DNA of 64,000 nucleotides from Nonomuraea rhodomycinica (GCF_013363995.1 NZ_JABWGO010000014.1:62001-126000); one strand, 5' to 3'; shown: positions 41,434 to 50,309, counted from the stretch's first letter. Numbers and translations: made by a program. The notes: a model not told the origin generated them from the sequence alone.

Positions 41434-42081
41434 CCGGTAGGCCGACAGCGAACTCCACGAGGGCACCTCGTCCTGCACGACCAGCACGTGACACCCCGCG
41501 GCGGTGGCGGCCGCGATCCCCGTGGGGCTGTCCTCCACGGCGACGCAGCGCCGCGGATCGGCCCCCAGCAGACGGGCGGCCCTCAGGTACGGGTCCGGGT
41601 GCGGCTTGCCGCGCGGGCTGTCCTCGGCGGCCACGACGGCGCCGAACCGGTGATCGAGCCAGGGCAGCACGAGCTCCACGATCGACCGCGGCGAGGCGCT
41701 GACCAGCGCGGTCGGCACGGCCTCGGCGGTGAGCGCCCGCAGCAGCTCGGTGGCGCCGCGCACGACGCGCACCCCCTGCCCGATGCGGGCCGCGAACGCC
41801 TCGGTGAGCCGCCCGGCCACCACGCCGACCGTGCCCTGGTCAGCCGCCGCCCGGCCGGGGGCGGCCCGGCCGGCCGCCGCCGTCAGGTGGGCGGCCGTGT
41901 CCTCCACCGTCCGGCCGCGCACGTGCGGCACGTCCGCGGGGCCCAGCGCCCGCCCGAGCGAGGCGGCGACCTCGGCCGCGGCCTGCCACCACAGCCCCTC
42001 GGTGTCGACGAGCGTGCCGTCCATGTCGAACAGGACCGCCTCGAAGGCCAGGACGGAGCGCGGGGTGGCGTCAGACGGCAC
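41422..42081 (-). CDS. HAD-superfamily phosphatase/phosphomutase (subfamily IA)
   Basis: A 219-residue HAD hydrolase. Motif I is VLFDMDGTLVDTE, motif II TALVSASPRS, motif III Lys in DSPRGKPHPDPY, motif IV CVAVEDSPTGIAAA; a helical cap of the beta-PGM/Gpp type lies between I and II. Such enzymes dephosphorylate sugar or polyol phosphates. The GTG start at 42081 overlaps the end of the ABC ATPase gene by 11 bp, so it is the last gene of the import operon and may act on the imported compound. Confidence 0.87.
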   Translation of the reverse strand: MPSDATPRSVLAFEAVLFDMDGTLVDTEGLWWQAAAEVAASLGRALGPADVPHVRGRTVEDTAAHLTAAAGRAAPGRAAADQGTVGVVAGRLTEAFAARIGQGVRVVRGATELLRALTAEAVPTALVSASPRSIVELVLPWLDHRFGAVVAAEDSPRGKPHPDPYLRAARLLGADPRRCVAVEDSPTGIAAATAAGCHVLVVQDEVPSWSSLSAYRSPS

Positions 42082-43150
42082 CGGCGGGATCCTTCGCGGG
42101 GGCCGGCGACGGCGTCCCGCTGCCGCGCGGCGCCACCAGGACGGGGCGTTCGACCAGGCGGACGCTCACGCGCGCGCCCGGCGCCAGCCGGGCCGCCTCG
42201 TGGCCGGGGACGTCGGCGAGGACCTCGCCGCCCTCCACCGACACCCGCAGCCTCACCGACGCGCCGCGGAAGGAGGCGGCGATCACCTGGGCCGGCCCGT
42301 CCTCGGCGGGGGTGACGAGCACGGCCTCGGGCCGGACGAGGACGTCCACGTCGGCGCCCCGCGCGGCCCCGTCGACCGGCAGGAGCTGACCGAACACCGT
42401 CACCCGCTCGCCCGAGACACGTCCCGGAAGACGGTTCATGGTGCCGACGAACTCGGCGACGAACGGCGTGGCGGGCCGGTCGTAGACCTCCGCCGGCGCG
42501 CCGCACTGCTCCAGCCGCCCGTCACGCAGCACGGCGACCCGGTCGGCGATCGACAGCGCCTCCTCCTGGTCGTGCGTCACGAAGATCGTGGTGATGCCCA
42601 GGTCGAGCTGCAGGCGGCGGATCTCCTCCCTGAGGGCGACGCGGACCTTGGCGTCCAGCGCGGACAGCGGCTCGTCGAGCAGCAGCAGCCGCGGCGAGAG
42701 CGCCAGCGCGCGCGCCAGGGCGACGCGCTGCTGCTGGCCGCCCGACAGCTGGTGCGGGTAGCGGTCGGCGTGCGCGGGCAGGCCGACCAGCTCGAGCAGC
42801 TCGAACGCGCGCCGGCGGCGCTCGGCCGGCGGCGTCTTGCGGACCCGCAGGCCGAAGGAGACGTTCTCGGCCACGTTGAGGTTGGGGAACAACGAGTACG
42901 ACTGGAACACCATGCCCGCGTCGCGCTTGTTGGCCGGCACGCCCGTGATGTCCTTGCCGTCCACCAGCACCGCGCCCCGGTCCGGGCGCTCGAACCCGGC
43001 CACGCAGCGCAGCGCGGTCGTCTTGCCGCAGCCCGACGGGCCGAGCAGGGCGACCAGCTCGCCCGGCTCGACGGTGAGGTCGAGGCCGTCCAGGGCGACC
43101 GTCTTGCCGAAGGCCCGGCGCAGGCCCTGGAACTCAAGCCGAGCGGTCAC
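42071..43150 (-). CDS. ABC transporter ATP-binding protein (Fe3+/polyamine/phosphonate importer type)
   Basis: A 359-residue ATPase: Walker A LLGPSGCGKTTALRCVAGFE, signature PHQLSGGQQQRVALARALA, Walker B LLLLDEPLSALDAK, switch His in IFVTHDQEEALSIADRVAVL, and a C-terminal TOBE domain (VRPEAVLVTPAEDG). The GTG start has GGAGG upstream and overlaps the permease gene by 17 bp. It energises the importer formed with the two permeases and binding protein next to it. Confidence 0.92.
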   Translation of the reverse strand: MTARLEFQGLRRAFGKTVALDGLDLTVEPGELVALLGPSGCGKTTALRCVAGFERPDRGAVLVDGKDITGVPANKRDAGMVFQSYSLFPNLNVAENVSFGLRVRKTPPAERRRRAFELLELVGLPAHADRYPHQLSGGQQQRVALARALALSPRLLLLDEPLSALDAKVRVALREEIRRLQLDLGITTIFVTHDQEEALSIADRVAVLRDGRLEQCGAPAEVYDRPATPFVAEFVGTMNRLPGRVSGERVTVFGQLLPVDGAARGADVDVLVRPEAVLVTPAEDGPAQVIAASFRGASVRLRVSVEGGEVLADVPGHEAARLAPGARVSVRLVERPVLVAPRGSGTPSPAPAKDPAGAV

Positions 43151-43994
43151 GGCTTCCTCCCGAGATAGTGAGCAGCAGCAGCCAGGTGAGCAGGAGGCTG
43201 AGCACCGAGGCGGCGACCGACAGTTGGCCCTTGGCGCCCGAGATCGTGACGATCCAGACCGCGAACGGCTGGTAGCCGAGGATGCCGGCCACGGTGTACT
43301 CGCCCAGGACCAGGGCGAGCGTGAGGAACGCGGCGCTGGCCAGCGCCGAGCGCAGATTGGGCACGACCACCCTGAGCATCACGTGCGGCCACGACGCCCC
43401 CAGGTTGCGCGCCGCCTCGACCAGCGTCCGCACGTCCATCGTGCGCAGCCCCGCGTCGAGGGAGCGGTAGACGAACGGCAGGACCAGGACGACGTAGACG
43501 AACACCAGCACCAGCGGGAAGTCCTGGTCCTGCAGCGCGATCAGCGTCGCCCAGAACGGGGTGGGCGCCAATACCTCGCCGCCGACCTGGAGCGACTTGC
43601 CGACCCCGGCCACCAGCGTGATCGGCGGCACCACCAGCGGCAGCGTGCAGATCACCTCCATGACGGCGCGCAGCCGCGGCGCGGACAACCGGATCGTGAT
43701 CATGGCGGGCAGCGTCAGCAGCAGCACCAGCACGATGGTGGCCAGGGCCAGCCCGAACGACAGCAGCAGGCTCGTCAGGAAGCCCTCCGCCGTCCACAGC
43801 TCCGCGTACGGGGCGAAGGACAGGCCGGTGGCCTCGTTGTGGACCGTGTACCAGAACGACGCGGCGAGCGGCACCAGGAAGTACAGGGCGGCCGGCGCGA
43901 GCACGACCGCCCGCCACAGGCGCGGCCTGCCCCGGCGGCGCGGCTCGACCGGCACGCTGTCGGGCACCGGCGCGACCGGCGCGAGCGCGGTCAT
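43134..43994 (-). CDS. ABC transporter permease (second)
   Basis: A 286-residue permease with six helices (VVLAPAALYFLVPLAASFWY, TIVLVLLLTLPAMITIRLSA) and the EAA loop LVEAARNLGASWPHVMLRVV, which docks to the ATPase. ATG 43994 is preferred with GAGG 8 nt upstream; a GTG at 44003 is the alternative. PotC/PhnV-like position in the cluster. Confidence 0.9.
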   Translation of the reverse strand: MTALAPVAPVPDSVPVEPRRRGRPRLWRAVVLAPAALYFLVPLAASFWYTVHNEATGLSFAPYAELWTAEGFLTSLLLSFGLALATIVLVLLLTLPAMITIRLSAPRLRAVMEVICTLPLVVPPITLVAGVGKSLQVGGEVLAPTPFWATLIALQDQDFPLVLVFVYVVLVLPFVYRSLDAGLRTMDVRTLVEAARNLGASWPHVMLRVVVPNLRSALASAAFLTLALVLGEYTVAGILGYQPFAVWIVTISGAKGQLSVAASVLSLLLTWLLLLTISGGSRDRSA

Positions 43995-44004
43995 GACCTC
44001 CACC

Positions 44005-44817
44005 TCACCGCAGCCATCGGGTACTCCTTCTCTGCAGCGGCAGGTACACCGCCATGACCAGCGCGGCCACCACGACCATGTCCAGGCTCAGCGCCAGGCC
44101 GACGTTCTCGAAGCCGGTCTGCACGTCACCGGACAGAGCGGCGGCGATCTTCAGGGTGACCAGCGGCAGCACGGTGCCGGCGCCCATCGCCGAGGCGGTG
44201 GCGTAGGCGGCGAACGCCGCGCCGAACAGCAGCACCACGCCGCCGAGCAGGCCGGGGGTGAGCACCGGCAGCGCCACGTACCGCCAGTACTGCCATGGCG
44301 TGGCGCCGTTGTTGGCGGCCGCCTCGCGCCACTGCGGGCGCAGGCCGTCCAGGGCGGGCGCGATGACCAGCACCATGAGCGGCACGGAGAAGTACAGGTA
44401 GACCACCGCCAGCCCCCAGAAGGTGAACAGCGCGCCGGACGGCAGGCCCAGCAGGCGGCTGACCACCCCCGAGTTGCCGAGCGTGGCCACCCAGAAGAAG
44501 GCCAGCGGCACCCCGCCGAAGTTGGCCAGCACGCCCGAGGCGGTCAGCACGGCCTCGCGCAGCGCCCGGGAGCGGGAGGTCACCACGGCCTGGGCGAGGA
44601 AGGTGCCGAGCACCGCGCCCAGCACCGCCACCACGGCCGACAGCTTCACGCTGTTGCCGAGCGCGAGCAGGTAACCGCCCCGCAGGGTGAGCGCCAGGTT
44701 GCCGAACCCCGGCGAACCCTCCACCGTGAAGGCCCCCGCCACCATGGCGACGGCGGGGATGCCGAAGGCGAGCGCGACGAAGGCGAGCAGCGGCAGCGCG
44801 CCGAGCATGCGCGTCAT
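44005..44817 (-). CDS. ABC transporter permease (first)
   Basis: A 270-residue permease with six helices (LGALPLLAFVALAFGIPAVA, FWGLAVVYLYFSVPLMVLVI) and the coupling loop WREAAANNGATPWQYWRYVA. The ATG overlaps the stop of the binding-protein gene by one base (TGATG), showing tight coupling. PotB/PhnU-like position. Confidence 0.9.
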   Translation of the reverse strand: MTRMLGALPLLAFVALAFGIPAVAMVAGAFTVEGSPGFGNLALTLRGGYLLALGNSVKLSAVVAVLGAVLGTFLAQAVVTSRSRALREAVLTASGVLANFGGVPLAFFWVATLGNSGVVSRLLGLPSGALFTFWGLAVVYLYFSVPLMVLVIAPALDGLRPQWREAAANNGATPWQYWRYVALPVLTPGLLGGVVLLFGAAFAAYATASAMGAGTVLPLVTLKIAAALSGDVQTGFENVGLALSLDMVVVAALVMAVYLPLQRRSTRWLR

Positions 44818-45959
44818 CAGCCCGCCACAGCCGCGTCCCAGGTCTTGGCCAGGTCGTCCTTGGCCTTGTCGACCTGTGCCTCGGTCGGGAATTTCGGCTC
44901 ACCCTGGACCGGCGGCAGCTTCTCGGCCAGCGCCTTGTCGATGGTGCCGTCGGCGACCATCGCGGGCATCAGCACGGGTCGGGCGCCGCCCTTGAGCCAC
45001 AGGTTCTGCCCCTCGGCGCTGTAGAGGAACTCCATCCACAGCCGCGCGGCCGCGGGGTGCGGGGCGTCCTTGTTGATGGCCTGCACGTAGTACTGGGCGT
45101 AGCTGCCGTCGGCCGGCACCGCCACCTGGAAGTCGAGGCCCTTGGGCAGGAACTGCTCGCGGTATCCGGCGTTCAGGTAGTCCCAGTCGATGCTGATGGG
45201 CGTCTCGCCCTTCTCGACCGTGGCCGGCGTGGACTCGACGGGATTGTAGTTGCCGGCCTCCTTCAGCTTCTTGAAGAACCGCACGCCCGGACCGATGTCG
45301 TCGAAGGAGCCGCCGTCGGCCAGCGAGGCCGCCCACACCCCGGCGAAGGCCGAGCCGGACTTGTTCGGGTTGCCGTTCAACGCGACCTTGCCCTTGTACT
45401 CGGGCTTGAGCAGGTCGGCGAAGGTCTTCGGACACGTGGCGATCTTCTTGGCGTCGCAGCCGATGGAGACGTAGCCGCCGTAGTCGTTGACCCACAGGCC
45501 GTTCGGATCCTTCTGACCCTCGGGGATCTTGTCCCAGCTCTGCACCTTGTAGGCCGCGTACAGGCCCTCCTTGGCGCCGCTGAAACCGAACGCCTGGCCG
45601 ACGTCCAGCACGTCGGGCGCGCGGTCCTGGCCCTTGCGGGTCTTCACCGCGTTGATCTCGTCCGCGCTGGAGGCGTCGGGGTTCTCGCTCTCGATCGAGA
45701 TGCCGTACTTCTCCTGGAACTTCTTGATGATCTCGCCGTAGTTCGCCCAATCCGGCGGCAGGGCGATGACGTGCAGCTTGCCCTCCTTCTTGGCCGCCTC
45801 GACGAGCTTGTCCAGCCCCCCGAAGTCGGCGGCGGAGGTCGCCGTCGCGGCGTTCACCCCACCTGTCGTCGTCTGGGTCCGGGTGGTCGGGGCGGCGCCG
45901 CACGCCGCGGTCACTACCGTTAGAGCTGCGATCAAGCCTGCGATGCGAGGTGTGGACAC
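44817..45959 (-). CDS. ABC transporter substrate-binding lipoprotein
   Basis: A 380-residue extracellular binding protein of the Fe3+/putrescine/2-aminoethylphosphonate group. Signal region LIAALTVVTAACGAAP contains a lipoprotein-like Cys. The mature protein shows LVEAAKKEGKLHVIALPPDW, the hinge VNDYGGYVSIGCD and a two-lobe fold ending YSAEGQNLWLKGGARPVLMP. The ligand cannot be told from sequence; gene order (GntR regulator divergent, binding protein, two permeases, ATPase, HAD phosphatase) recalls phn-type loci, so a phosphonate or phosphate ester is a candidate. GTG 45959 has GGAGG 4 nt upstream. Confidence 0.85.
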   Translation of the reverse strand: MSTPRIAGLIAALTVVTAACGAAPTTRTQTTTGGVNAATATSAADFGGLDKLVEAAKKEGKLHVIALPPDWANYGEIIKKFQEKYGISIESENPDASSADEINAVKTRKGQDRAPDVLDVGQAFGFSGAKEGLYAAYKVQSWDKIPEGQKDPNGLWVNDYGGYVSIGCDAKKIATCPKTFADLLKPEYKGKVALNGNPNKSGSAFAGVWAASLADGGSFDDIGPGVRFFKKLKEAGNYNPVESTPATVEKGETPISIDWDYLNAGYREQFLPKGLDFQVAVPADGSYAQYYVQAINKDAPHPAAARLWMEFLYSAEGQNLWLKGGARPVLMPAMVADGTIDKALAEKLPPVQGEPKFPTEAQVDKAKDDLAKTWDAAVAG

Positions 45960-45999
45960 GTCGCCTCCACTCTCTGGGGTGTGGCTAAAGGTAGGGGAA

Positions 46000-46013
46000 C
46001 TTGTACAGACAAG
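46000..46013. promoter_or_regulatory. GntR operator-like palindrome
   Basis: CTTGTACAGACAAG has 5-bp perfect arms (CTTGT/ACAAG) around ACAG, 40 bp upstream of the importer's first gene and 56 bp upstream of the divergent GntR gene. It is the right size and place for a GntR/HutC dimer. Confidence 0.6.
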
Positions 46014-46069
46014 GCCAGACCTACTTAGTCGCATGAACATTGCTCTTTCATGAACAGGAGAAATCGGGA

Positions 46070-46798
46070 ATGGCCGCGCGCTATGAACAGATCGCCGCTG
46101 AGCTGCGTGAGGCGATCCTGACCGGCGTTCACCCGGTGGGCTCGCAGCTGCCCTCGGAGGCCGAGCTCGCTGCGCGCCATGCGGCCGCCCGTGGCACCGT
46201 GCGGCAGGCCGTGGCGATCCTGGCCGCCGAAGGACTGATCGGCTCGCGGCAGGGGGCGCGGCGCATCGTGCTGGGCGGCGAACGCAGCCAGAGCTTCGCC
46301 GAACTGCACAGCTTCGCCCAGTGGGCCAGATCCAAGGGCCACGCGGTGGGCGGCGAGGTGCTCGCCCAGCGCCGGCGCCCGGCCGGAGCGGCCGAGTCGG
46401 CCAGGCTCGGCACCGCCGAGGTGCTGGAGGTGCTCAGGCTGCGCACGCTGGAGGGCGAGCCCGTGCTCCTGGAGCGGACCGTCTACGCCTCCTGGATCGC
46501 GTCCGCCGTCGAAGAGCTGCCGCCCGACTGCGAGTCGGTCACCCAGGCGCTGTACGACAAGGTCGGCCTGGTCTTCGCCTACGGCGAGCACCTCATCGAC
46601 GCGGTCGCGGCGGGCAGCGAGGACGCCCGCCTGCTCGGCGTGCGGCGCGGCAGCCCGCTGCTGCGCCAGCGCAGGATCACCACCACCCAGGAAGGGCGTC
46701 CGGTGGAGTGGTCGGACGACCGCTACCGGGCCGGCAGCGTCGCCTTCAGCATCCGCAACTCCATCGGCGCCAACCCCCTGACCCGGCTCGCGCTCTGA
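46070..46798 (+). CDS. GntR family regulator, HutC/UTRA subfamily
   Basis: A 242-residue GntR protein: winged HTH at residues 1-68 (YEQIAAELREAILTGVHPVG, LPSEAELAARHAAARGTVRQ) and a UTRA ligand domain (residues ~90-235, VLLERTVYASWIASAVEELP). ATG 46070 has AGGAG upstream. It is divergent from the ABC importer and most likely represses it until the ligand, probably the imported compound or its phosphorylated form, binds. Confidence 0.9.
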   Translation: MAARYEQIAAELREAILTGVHPVGSQLPSEAELAARHAAARGTVRQAVAILAAEGLIGSRQGARRIVLGGERSQSFAELHSFAQWARSKGHAVGGEVLAQRRRPAGAAESARLGTAEVLEVLRLRTLEGEPVLLERTVYASWIASAVEELPPDCESVTQALYDKVGLVFAYGEHLIDAVAAGSEDARLLGVRRGSPLLRQRRITTTQEGRPVEWSDDRYRAGSVAFSIRNSIGANPLTRLAL

Positions 46799-46846
46799 CC
46801 GGCCCGCCGGTCACCGCCCGAGGATCGATCTCTGGCCGGCGCCCGC

Positions 46847-47449
46847 TCAGCCGACGCCCCGCGCCACCAGGGCCAGGGCCCGGCGCATGGCGTCGCGCAC
46901 CTCGTCGGGACCGTCACCGCGGCGCAGCGCGGTCAGCGCGGCCGCGCTGACCGCGCCCACCATCGCACCGACCAGGGCGGAGGCGGTGATCGTGTCGAGC
47001 CTGTCGGGGAAGGCCCGCTGCAGGGCCACGGCCAGCTCGGCCTGCGCGGTGAGGTAGCGCTGCAGCAGCCGCGCCTGCAGCGCCGGCACCGAGGCGGCCA
47101 GCCGGGCCCGAAGCACCGCGAGCCCGTCGGCCAGGTCGTGGTCCCAGGTGTCGGCGATCATCTGCTCCATCGCCCGCACCACCAGGTCGGGCAGCCGTTC
47201 CCCGGGGTCGCGCCCGGCGATCGCCCGCAGCGCCAGGTCGACGCGTACGTCGGCGTTGGCCAGCAGCACGTCCTCCTTGGTCTGGAAGTGGAGGAAGAAG
47301 GTGCGCGGGGAGACCTCGGCGGCGTCGGCGATCTCGGCCACCGTCACCTGGTCGTAGCCCTTGTCCTCGAACAGGCGCACCGCCGCGTCGATCAGCGCCT
47401 GCCGGGTGCGCTGCTTCTTGCGCTCTCGCAGTCCTTGCTTCTCCGCCAC
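46847..47449 (-). CDS. TetR family regulator
   Basis: A 200-residue TetR protein: HTH LIDAAVRLFEDKGYDQVTVA with VSPRTFFLHFQTKEDVLLAN, then a helical domain (LLQRYLTAQAELAVALQRAF, ASALVGAMVGAVSAAALTAL). The GTG at 47449 is chosen because the family start (AEKQGLRERKKQRTRQAL) follows. It is divergent from the SDR at 47529; between them GTGAATCAC (47489-47497) is a small palindrome that could be its site. A short hairpin (46797-46812) separates it from the convergent GntR gene. Confidence 0.88.
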   Translation of the reverse strand: MAEKQGLRERKKQRTRQALIDAAVRLFEDKGYDQVTVAEIADAAEVSPRTFFLHFQTKEDVLLANADVRVDLALRAIAGRDPGERLPDLVVRAMEQMIADTWDHDLADGLAVLRARLAASVPALQARLLQRYLTAQAELAVALQRAFPDRLDTITASALVGAMVGAVSAAALTALRRGDGPDEVRDAMRRALALVARGVG

Positions 47450-47528
47450 ACCGGCGATCTTACTGCATCTCCTGAATTGATGCATACTGTGAATCACTAC
47501 ACTCACTGCACCAATCTGGAGGCCTGCC

Positions 47529-48527
47529 ATGGGAAGCCTGGACGGGCGCGTCGCCCTCATCACCGGAGCAGGGCGCGGGATCGGCCGGGAGGAGGCCCTG
47601 TTCTTCGCCGCCGAGGGCGCCAAGGTCGTCGTCAACGACCCCGGCGTCGCCGTCGACGGCACGGGCGGCGACGCGGGCGTGGCCGCCAAGGTGGTCGAGG
47701 AGATCACCGCGCGCGGCGGGCAGGCGGTGGCCAACACCGACAGCGTCGCCGACCGGCACGGCGCCCGCCGGATGGTGGAGACGGCCCTGGAGTCCTTCGG
47801 CGACCTGCACGTGGTGGTCAACAACGCGACGATCGAACGCAACCGGGGCCTGATCGACCTGCCGGAGGAGGACTTCGACGACGTCGTGGCCGTCAAGCTC
47901 AAGGGCACCTTCGCGGTGACGCGCTGGGCGGCCCGCCACTGGCGCGACCGCTACGAGGCGGGGGTCCGCGCCGACCGCGCCGTGGTCAACACCTCCTCCG
48001 GCTCCGGCCTGCTCAACCCGCTGCCGGCGCAGGCGTCCTACGCGGCGGGCAACGCCGGGGTGGCCGCGCTGACCGTCGTGGCCGCCCTCGAACTCGGCCG
48101 GTACGGCGTGCGGGTCAACTGCATCTCCCCCTCGATGGCCCGTACCCGCCTCACCCTCGCCGTTCCCGGCATGAGCCAGGAGCCGCCGGCGGGCCGGTTC
48201 GACCCGCTGCACCCGGCCGCCTGCGCGCCCGTGGCCGCCTACCTGGCCGGCGCGGCCTGCCCGCTCACCGGCCAGGTCCTGTCGGTACGAGGCGGGACGG
48301 TCGCCGTCAACCACGGCTGGTCCGTCGGCGGCCACGTGCACAAGGACGGGCTGTGGAGCGTGACCGAACTGGCCGAGCAGGTGCCCGAGCTGCCGACGGA
48401 CGACCCGTTCGACAAGCTCGCCCAGGCCCTGACCGGCGCGCTCGGCGCCGTCGGGCGCGACCGGCTGCAGGAGATGATCAACACCCTGCTGGACCAGGGA
48501 CGCCCGGCGGCCGACGCCTCCACCTGA
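47529..48527 (+). CDS. SDR family protein with altered catalytic tetrad
   Basis: A 332-residue SDR-fold protein. The cofactor motif ALITGAGRGIGREEALFFAA is normal and VVVNDPG suggests NAD. However the active-site helix reads ASYAAGNAGVAAL, so the usual YxxxK Lys is Asn, and NNAG is NNAT. Ser is present in NTSSGSGLL. After ~250 residues a unique C-terminal helical tail follows (LTGALGAVGRDRLQEMINTL). Either an enzyme with changed chemistry or a non-catalytic homologue; related actinobacterial SDRs act on acyl-CoA or steroid intermediates. GGAGG lies upstream of ATG 47529. Controlled probably by the divergent TetR. Confidence 0.8.
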   Translation: MGSLDGRVALITGAGRGIGREEALFFAAEGAKVVVNDPGVAVDGTGGDAGVAAKVVEEITARGGQAVANTDSVADRHGARRMVETALESFGDLHVVVNNATIERNRGLIDLPEEDFDDVVAVKLKGTFAVTRWAARHWRDRYEAGVRADRAVVNTSSGSGLLNPLPAQASYAAGNAGVAALTVVAALELGRYGVRVNCISPSMARTRLTLAVPGMSQEPPAGRFDPLHPAACAPVAAYLAGAACPLTGQVLSVRGGTVAVNHGWSVGGHVHKDGLWSVTELAEQVPELPTDDPFDKLAQALTGALGAVGRDRLQEMINTLLDQGRPAADAST

Positions 48528-48542
48528 CCCGACGGCGCCGGC

Positions 48543-48572
48543 CCGGACCGCGTCCTCAGCAACGCGGTCCGG
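48543..48572. terminator. Terminator hairpin after the SDR gene
   Basis: CCGGACCGCG (48543-48552) and CGCGGTCCGG (48563-48572) pair perfectly over 10 bp with a 10-nt loop, 16 bp past the SDR stop. It overlaps the last codons of the convergent membrane-protein gene and may serve both. Confidence 0.75.
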
Positions 48573-49236
48573 AAGGTGCGACGCGGAGGCCTCCCGGCGC
48601 GGACCGACGGCGCAGCCAGTAGGCCACCACCGCCGCGGCGAGCAGCGCCCCCCACAGCGGATACGGCCAGAGCAGCAGCGCGCCGGGCTGGCCGCGCACG
48701 ACGGAGTCGATCACGAGCCCCGGCGAGGCCAGGCAGCAGATGCCCGCGACCGCCCCTCCGGCGACGACCGGCAGCCGTACCGGGACAGCGCGCCCGTGGA
48801 CGATCGGCACCCAGCGCGGGAACACCTCGCCCCACCTGCTGATCAGCCCGAGGGTCAGCACGGCGCCCGCCAGCGCGGCGAAGGCGAGCAGCAGCCCCTG
48901 CAGCCGGGTGTCGGCCCTGAGCGGCCCGGTGACGTCGGAGTCGGTGGGCCACGGGGTCAGCCAGGTCAGCCGGTACAGCGCGTACGGGAGCGGGCACAGC
49001 ACCGCCCCTATCGTGGCGACACGTCCCCATCTGCCGGCGGCCTCGGGCCTGATCCAGCGCGGCGGTTCGCCCGTCCTGAACGCCTTCGCCGCGATCACCG
49101 CCCACACCGCGAAGGCGGCGGCGTTGGCCAGGGTCCAGCCGAGCCGTCCGCCGAAGGAGGCGAAGTCCCTCGTGATGTTGCCCAGGTAGCGTCCCACCAG
49201 GCTCAGCGCGCCGAACCCGGTGAGCGCGTCCGCCAC
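48556..49236 (-). CDS. Hypothetical membrane protein, possibly 5'-truncated
   Basis: A 226-residue protein with five or six hydrophobic helices (LGWTLANAAAFAVWAVIAAK, VATIGAVLCPLPYALYRLTW, LLAFAALAGAVLTLGLISRW, PVVAGGAVAGICCLASPGLV). Similar actinobacterial proteins known to me are longer at the N-terminus, and this frame begins within what looks like a loop (MADALTGFGALSLVGRYLGN), so the gene may have lost its 5' part. No function is known. Confidence 0.6.
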   Translation of the reverse strand: MADALTGFGALSLVGRYLGNITRDFASFGGRLGWTLANAAAFAVWAVIAAKAFRTGEPPRWIRPEAAGRWGRVATIGAVLCPLPYALYRLTWLTPWPTDSDVTGPLRADTRLQGLLLAFAALAGAVLTLGLISRWGEVFPRWVPIVHGRAVPVRLPVVAGGAVAGICCLASPGLVIDSVVRGQPGALLLWPYPLWGALLAAAVVAYWLRRRSAPGGLRVAPSGPRC

Positions 49237-49346
49237 CCCGCCAGGGCATCGAGGTGCTCATAGCGGTGCTCCACCCTGCGGACGGGCGACATCCGCGCAC
49301 AGGACGGCAAGGGCCGCGAGTTGGCCGGCCAGTGCCGGCTCAGCGA

Positions 49347-50309
49347 CTATGCGGCGCCGTTCGGCGTCTGACGTCCGCCCGGCCTGCCCAGAAGGAGATC
49401 CCCCAGGCAGGCCAGCCCTTCCCGGTAGGACGGGTAGGCGGGCGTCCAGCCCAGCTCGCTCCTGGCCAGGGCGGTGCTCAGCCGCAGCCGGGTGCCCACC
49501 ATGAGGGCGTGCAGGTACGGCGTGACGCGCAGCAGCCCGCCGGGCACCGTCAGCGGGGCGGGACCGCCGGCCGCGCGCGCCAGCGCCCGGACGTACTCGT
49601 CGAAGCGGACCGGATGGTCGTCGGCGACGTTGTAGGCGCGGCCCGGCCGGCCGCGTTCCAGGGCCGCGACCGTCGCGGCGGCGGCGTCCTCGACGTGGAC
49701 GAGCGAGACGGTGCTCGCCGGGCGGGGGACGGGAAGCATGCGCTTGCCGGCCATCCTCAGCAGGTTCGCGGTGGCCGGCTCCGGGCCGTAGAACATGCCG
49801 TAGCGCAGGGAGACGCCGCCGATCGCGAAGACCTGCTCCTCGTTGGCGCGCATCGCGCGCATGTGCGGGTCGAAGGCGCCCTGGCCGGGCTCGGCGAAGG
49901 GGCGGTCCTCGGTCACCAGGGCCTCGCCGTGGTCGCGGTAGCCGTACCCGAGGAAGAACGACTGCGTGAGGAACCTGCCGGCCCCGACGAGCCCGGCGGC
50001 CTCGACGAGGTGCGCGGTGCCGCGCTCGCGCAGGGCGTCGGTGGCGTACAGGGCCCGGTGGAAGAGCGGGAGGCCGGTGATCGCGGTGGCCTGGTGCACG
50101 ACCGCGTCCGCCCGCAGGCCGTCGAGCGCGGTCAGGAGCGCGTCGCGGTCCATCACGTCCGCGACCACGGCGGTGGCGCCCGCGTCGGCGAGCCGCCGGG
50201 CGCCGGCGGCGGATCTGGTGATCCCGCACACCTGATGACCGGCGGCCAGCAGCCGGCGTACGAGGATCGAGCCCAGGGTGCCGGTCGCGCCGGCGAGCAG
50301 CACGTTCAC
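49347..50309 (-). CDS. NAD-dependent epimerase/dehydratase family protein (extended SDR)
   Basis: A 320-residue Rossmann protein. Cofactor motif VLLAGATGTLGSILVRRLLA; the active-site region reads QSFFLGYGYRDHGEALVTED, and RYGMFYGPEP is typical of extended SDRs. TRSAAGARR after the second strand favours NADP(H). The C-terminal substrate domain ends near ELGWTPAYPSYREGL. The substrate is unknown. GTG 50309 overlaps the stop of the upstream membrane-protein gene, so these minus-strand genes form one operon. Confidence 0.85.
   Translation of the reverse strand: MNVLLAGATGTLGSILVRRLLAAGHQVCGITRSAAGARRLADAGATAVVADVMDRDALLTALDGLRADAVVHQATAITGLPLFHRALYATDALRERGTAHLVEAAGLVGAGRFLTQSFFLGYGYRDHGEALVTEDRPFAEPGQGAFDPHMRAMRANEEQVFAIGGVSLRYGMFYGPEPATANLLRMAGKRMLPVPRPASTVSLVHVEDAAAATVAALERGRPGRAYNVADDHPVRFDEYVRALARAAGGPAPLTVPGGLLRVTPYLHALMVGTRLRLSTALARSELGWTPAYPSYREGLACLGDLLLGRPGGRQTPNGAA

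Noticed and set aside
49260..49372. Plus-strand frame ending at 49372 (GDIRAQDGKGRELAGQCRLS)
   Set aside because: Looks somewhat protein-like but overlaps the epimerase 3' end and has no start, partner or known family.
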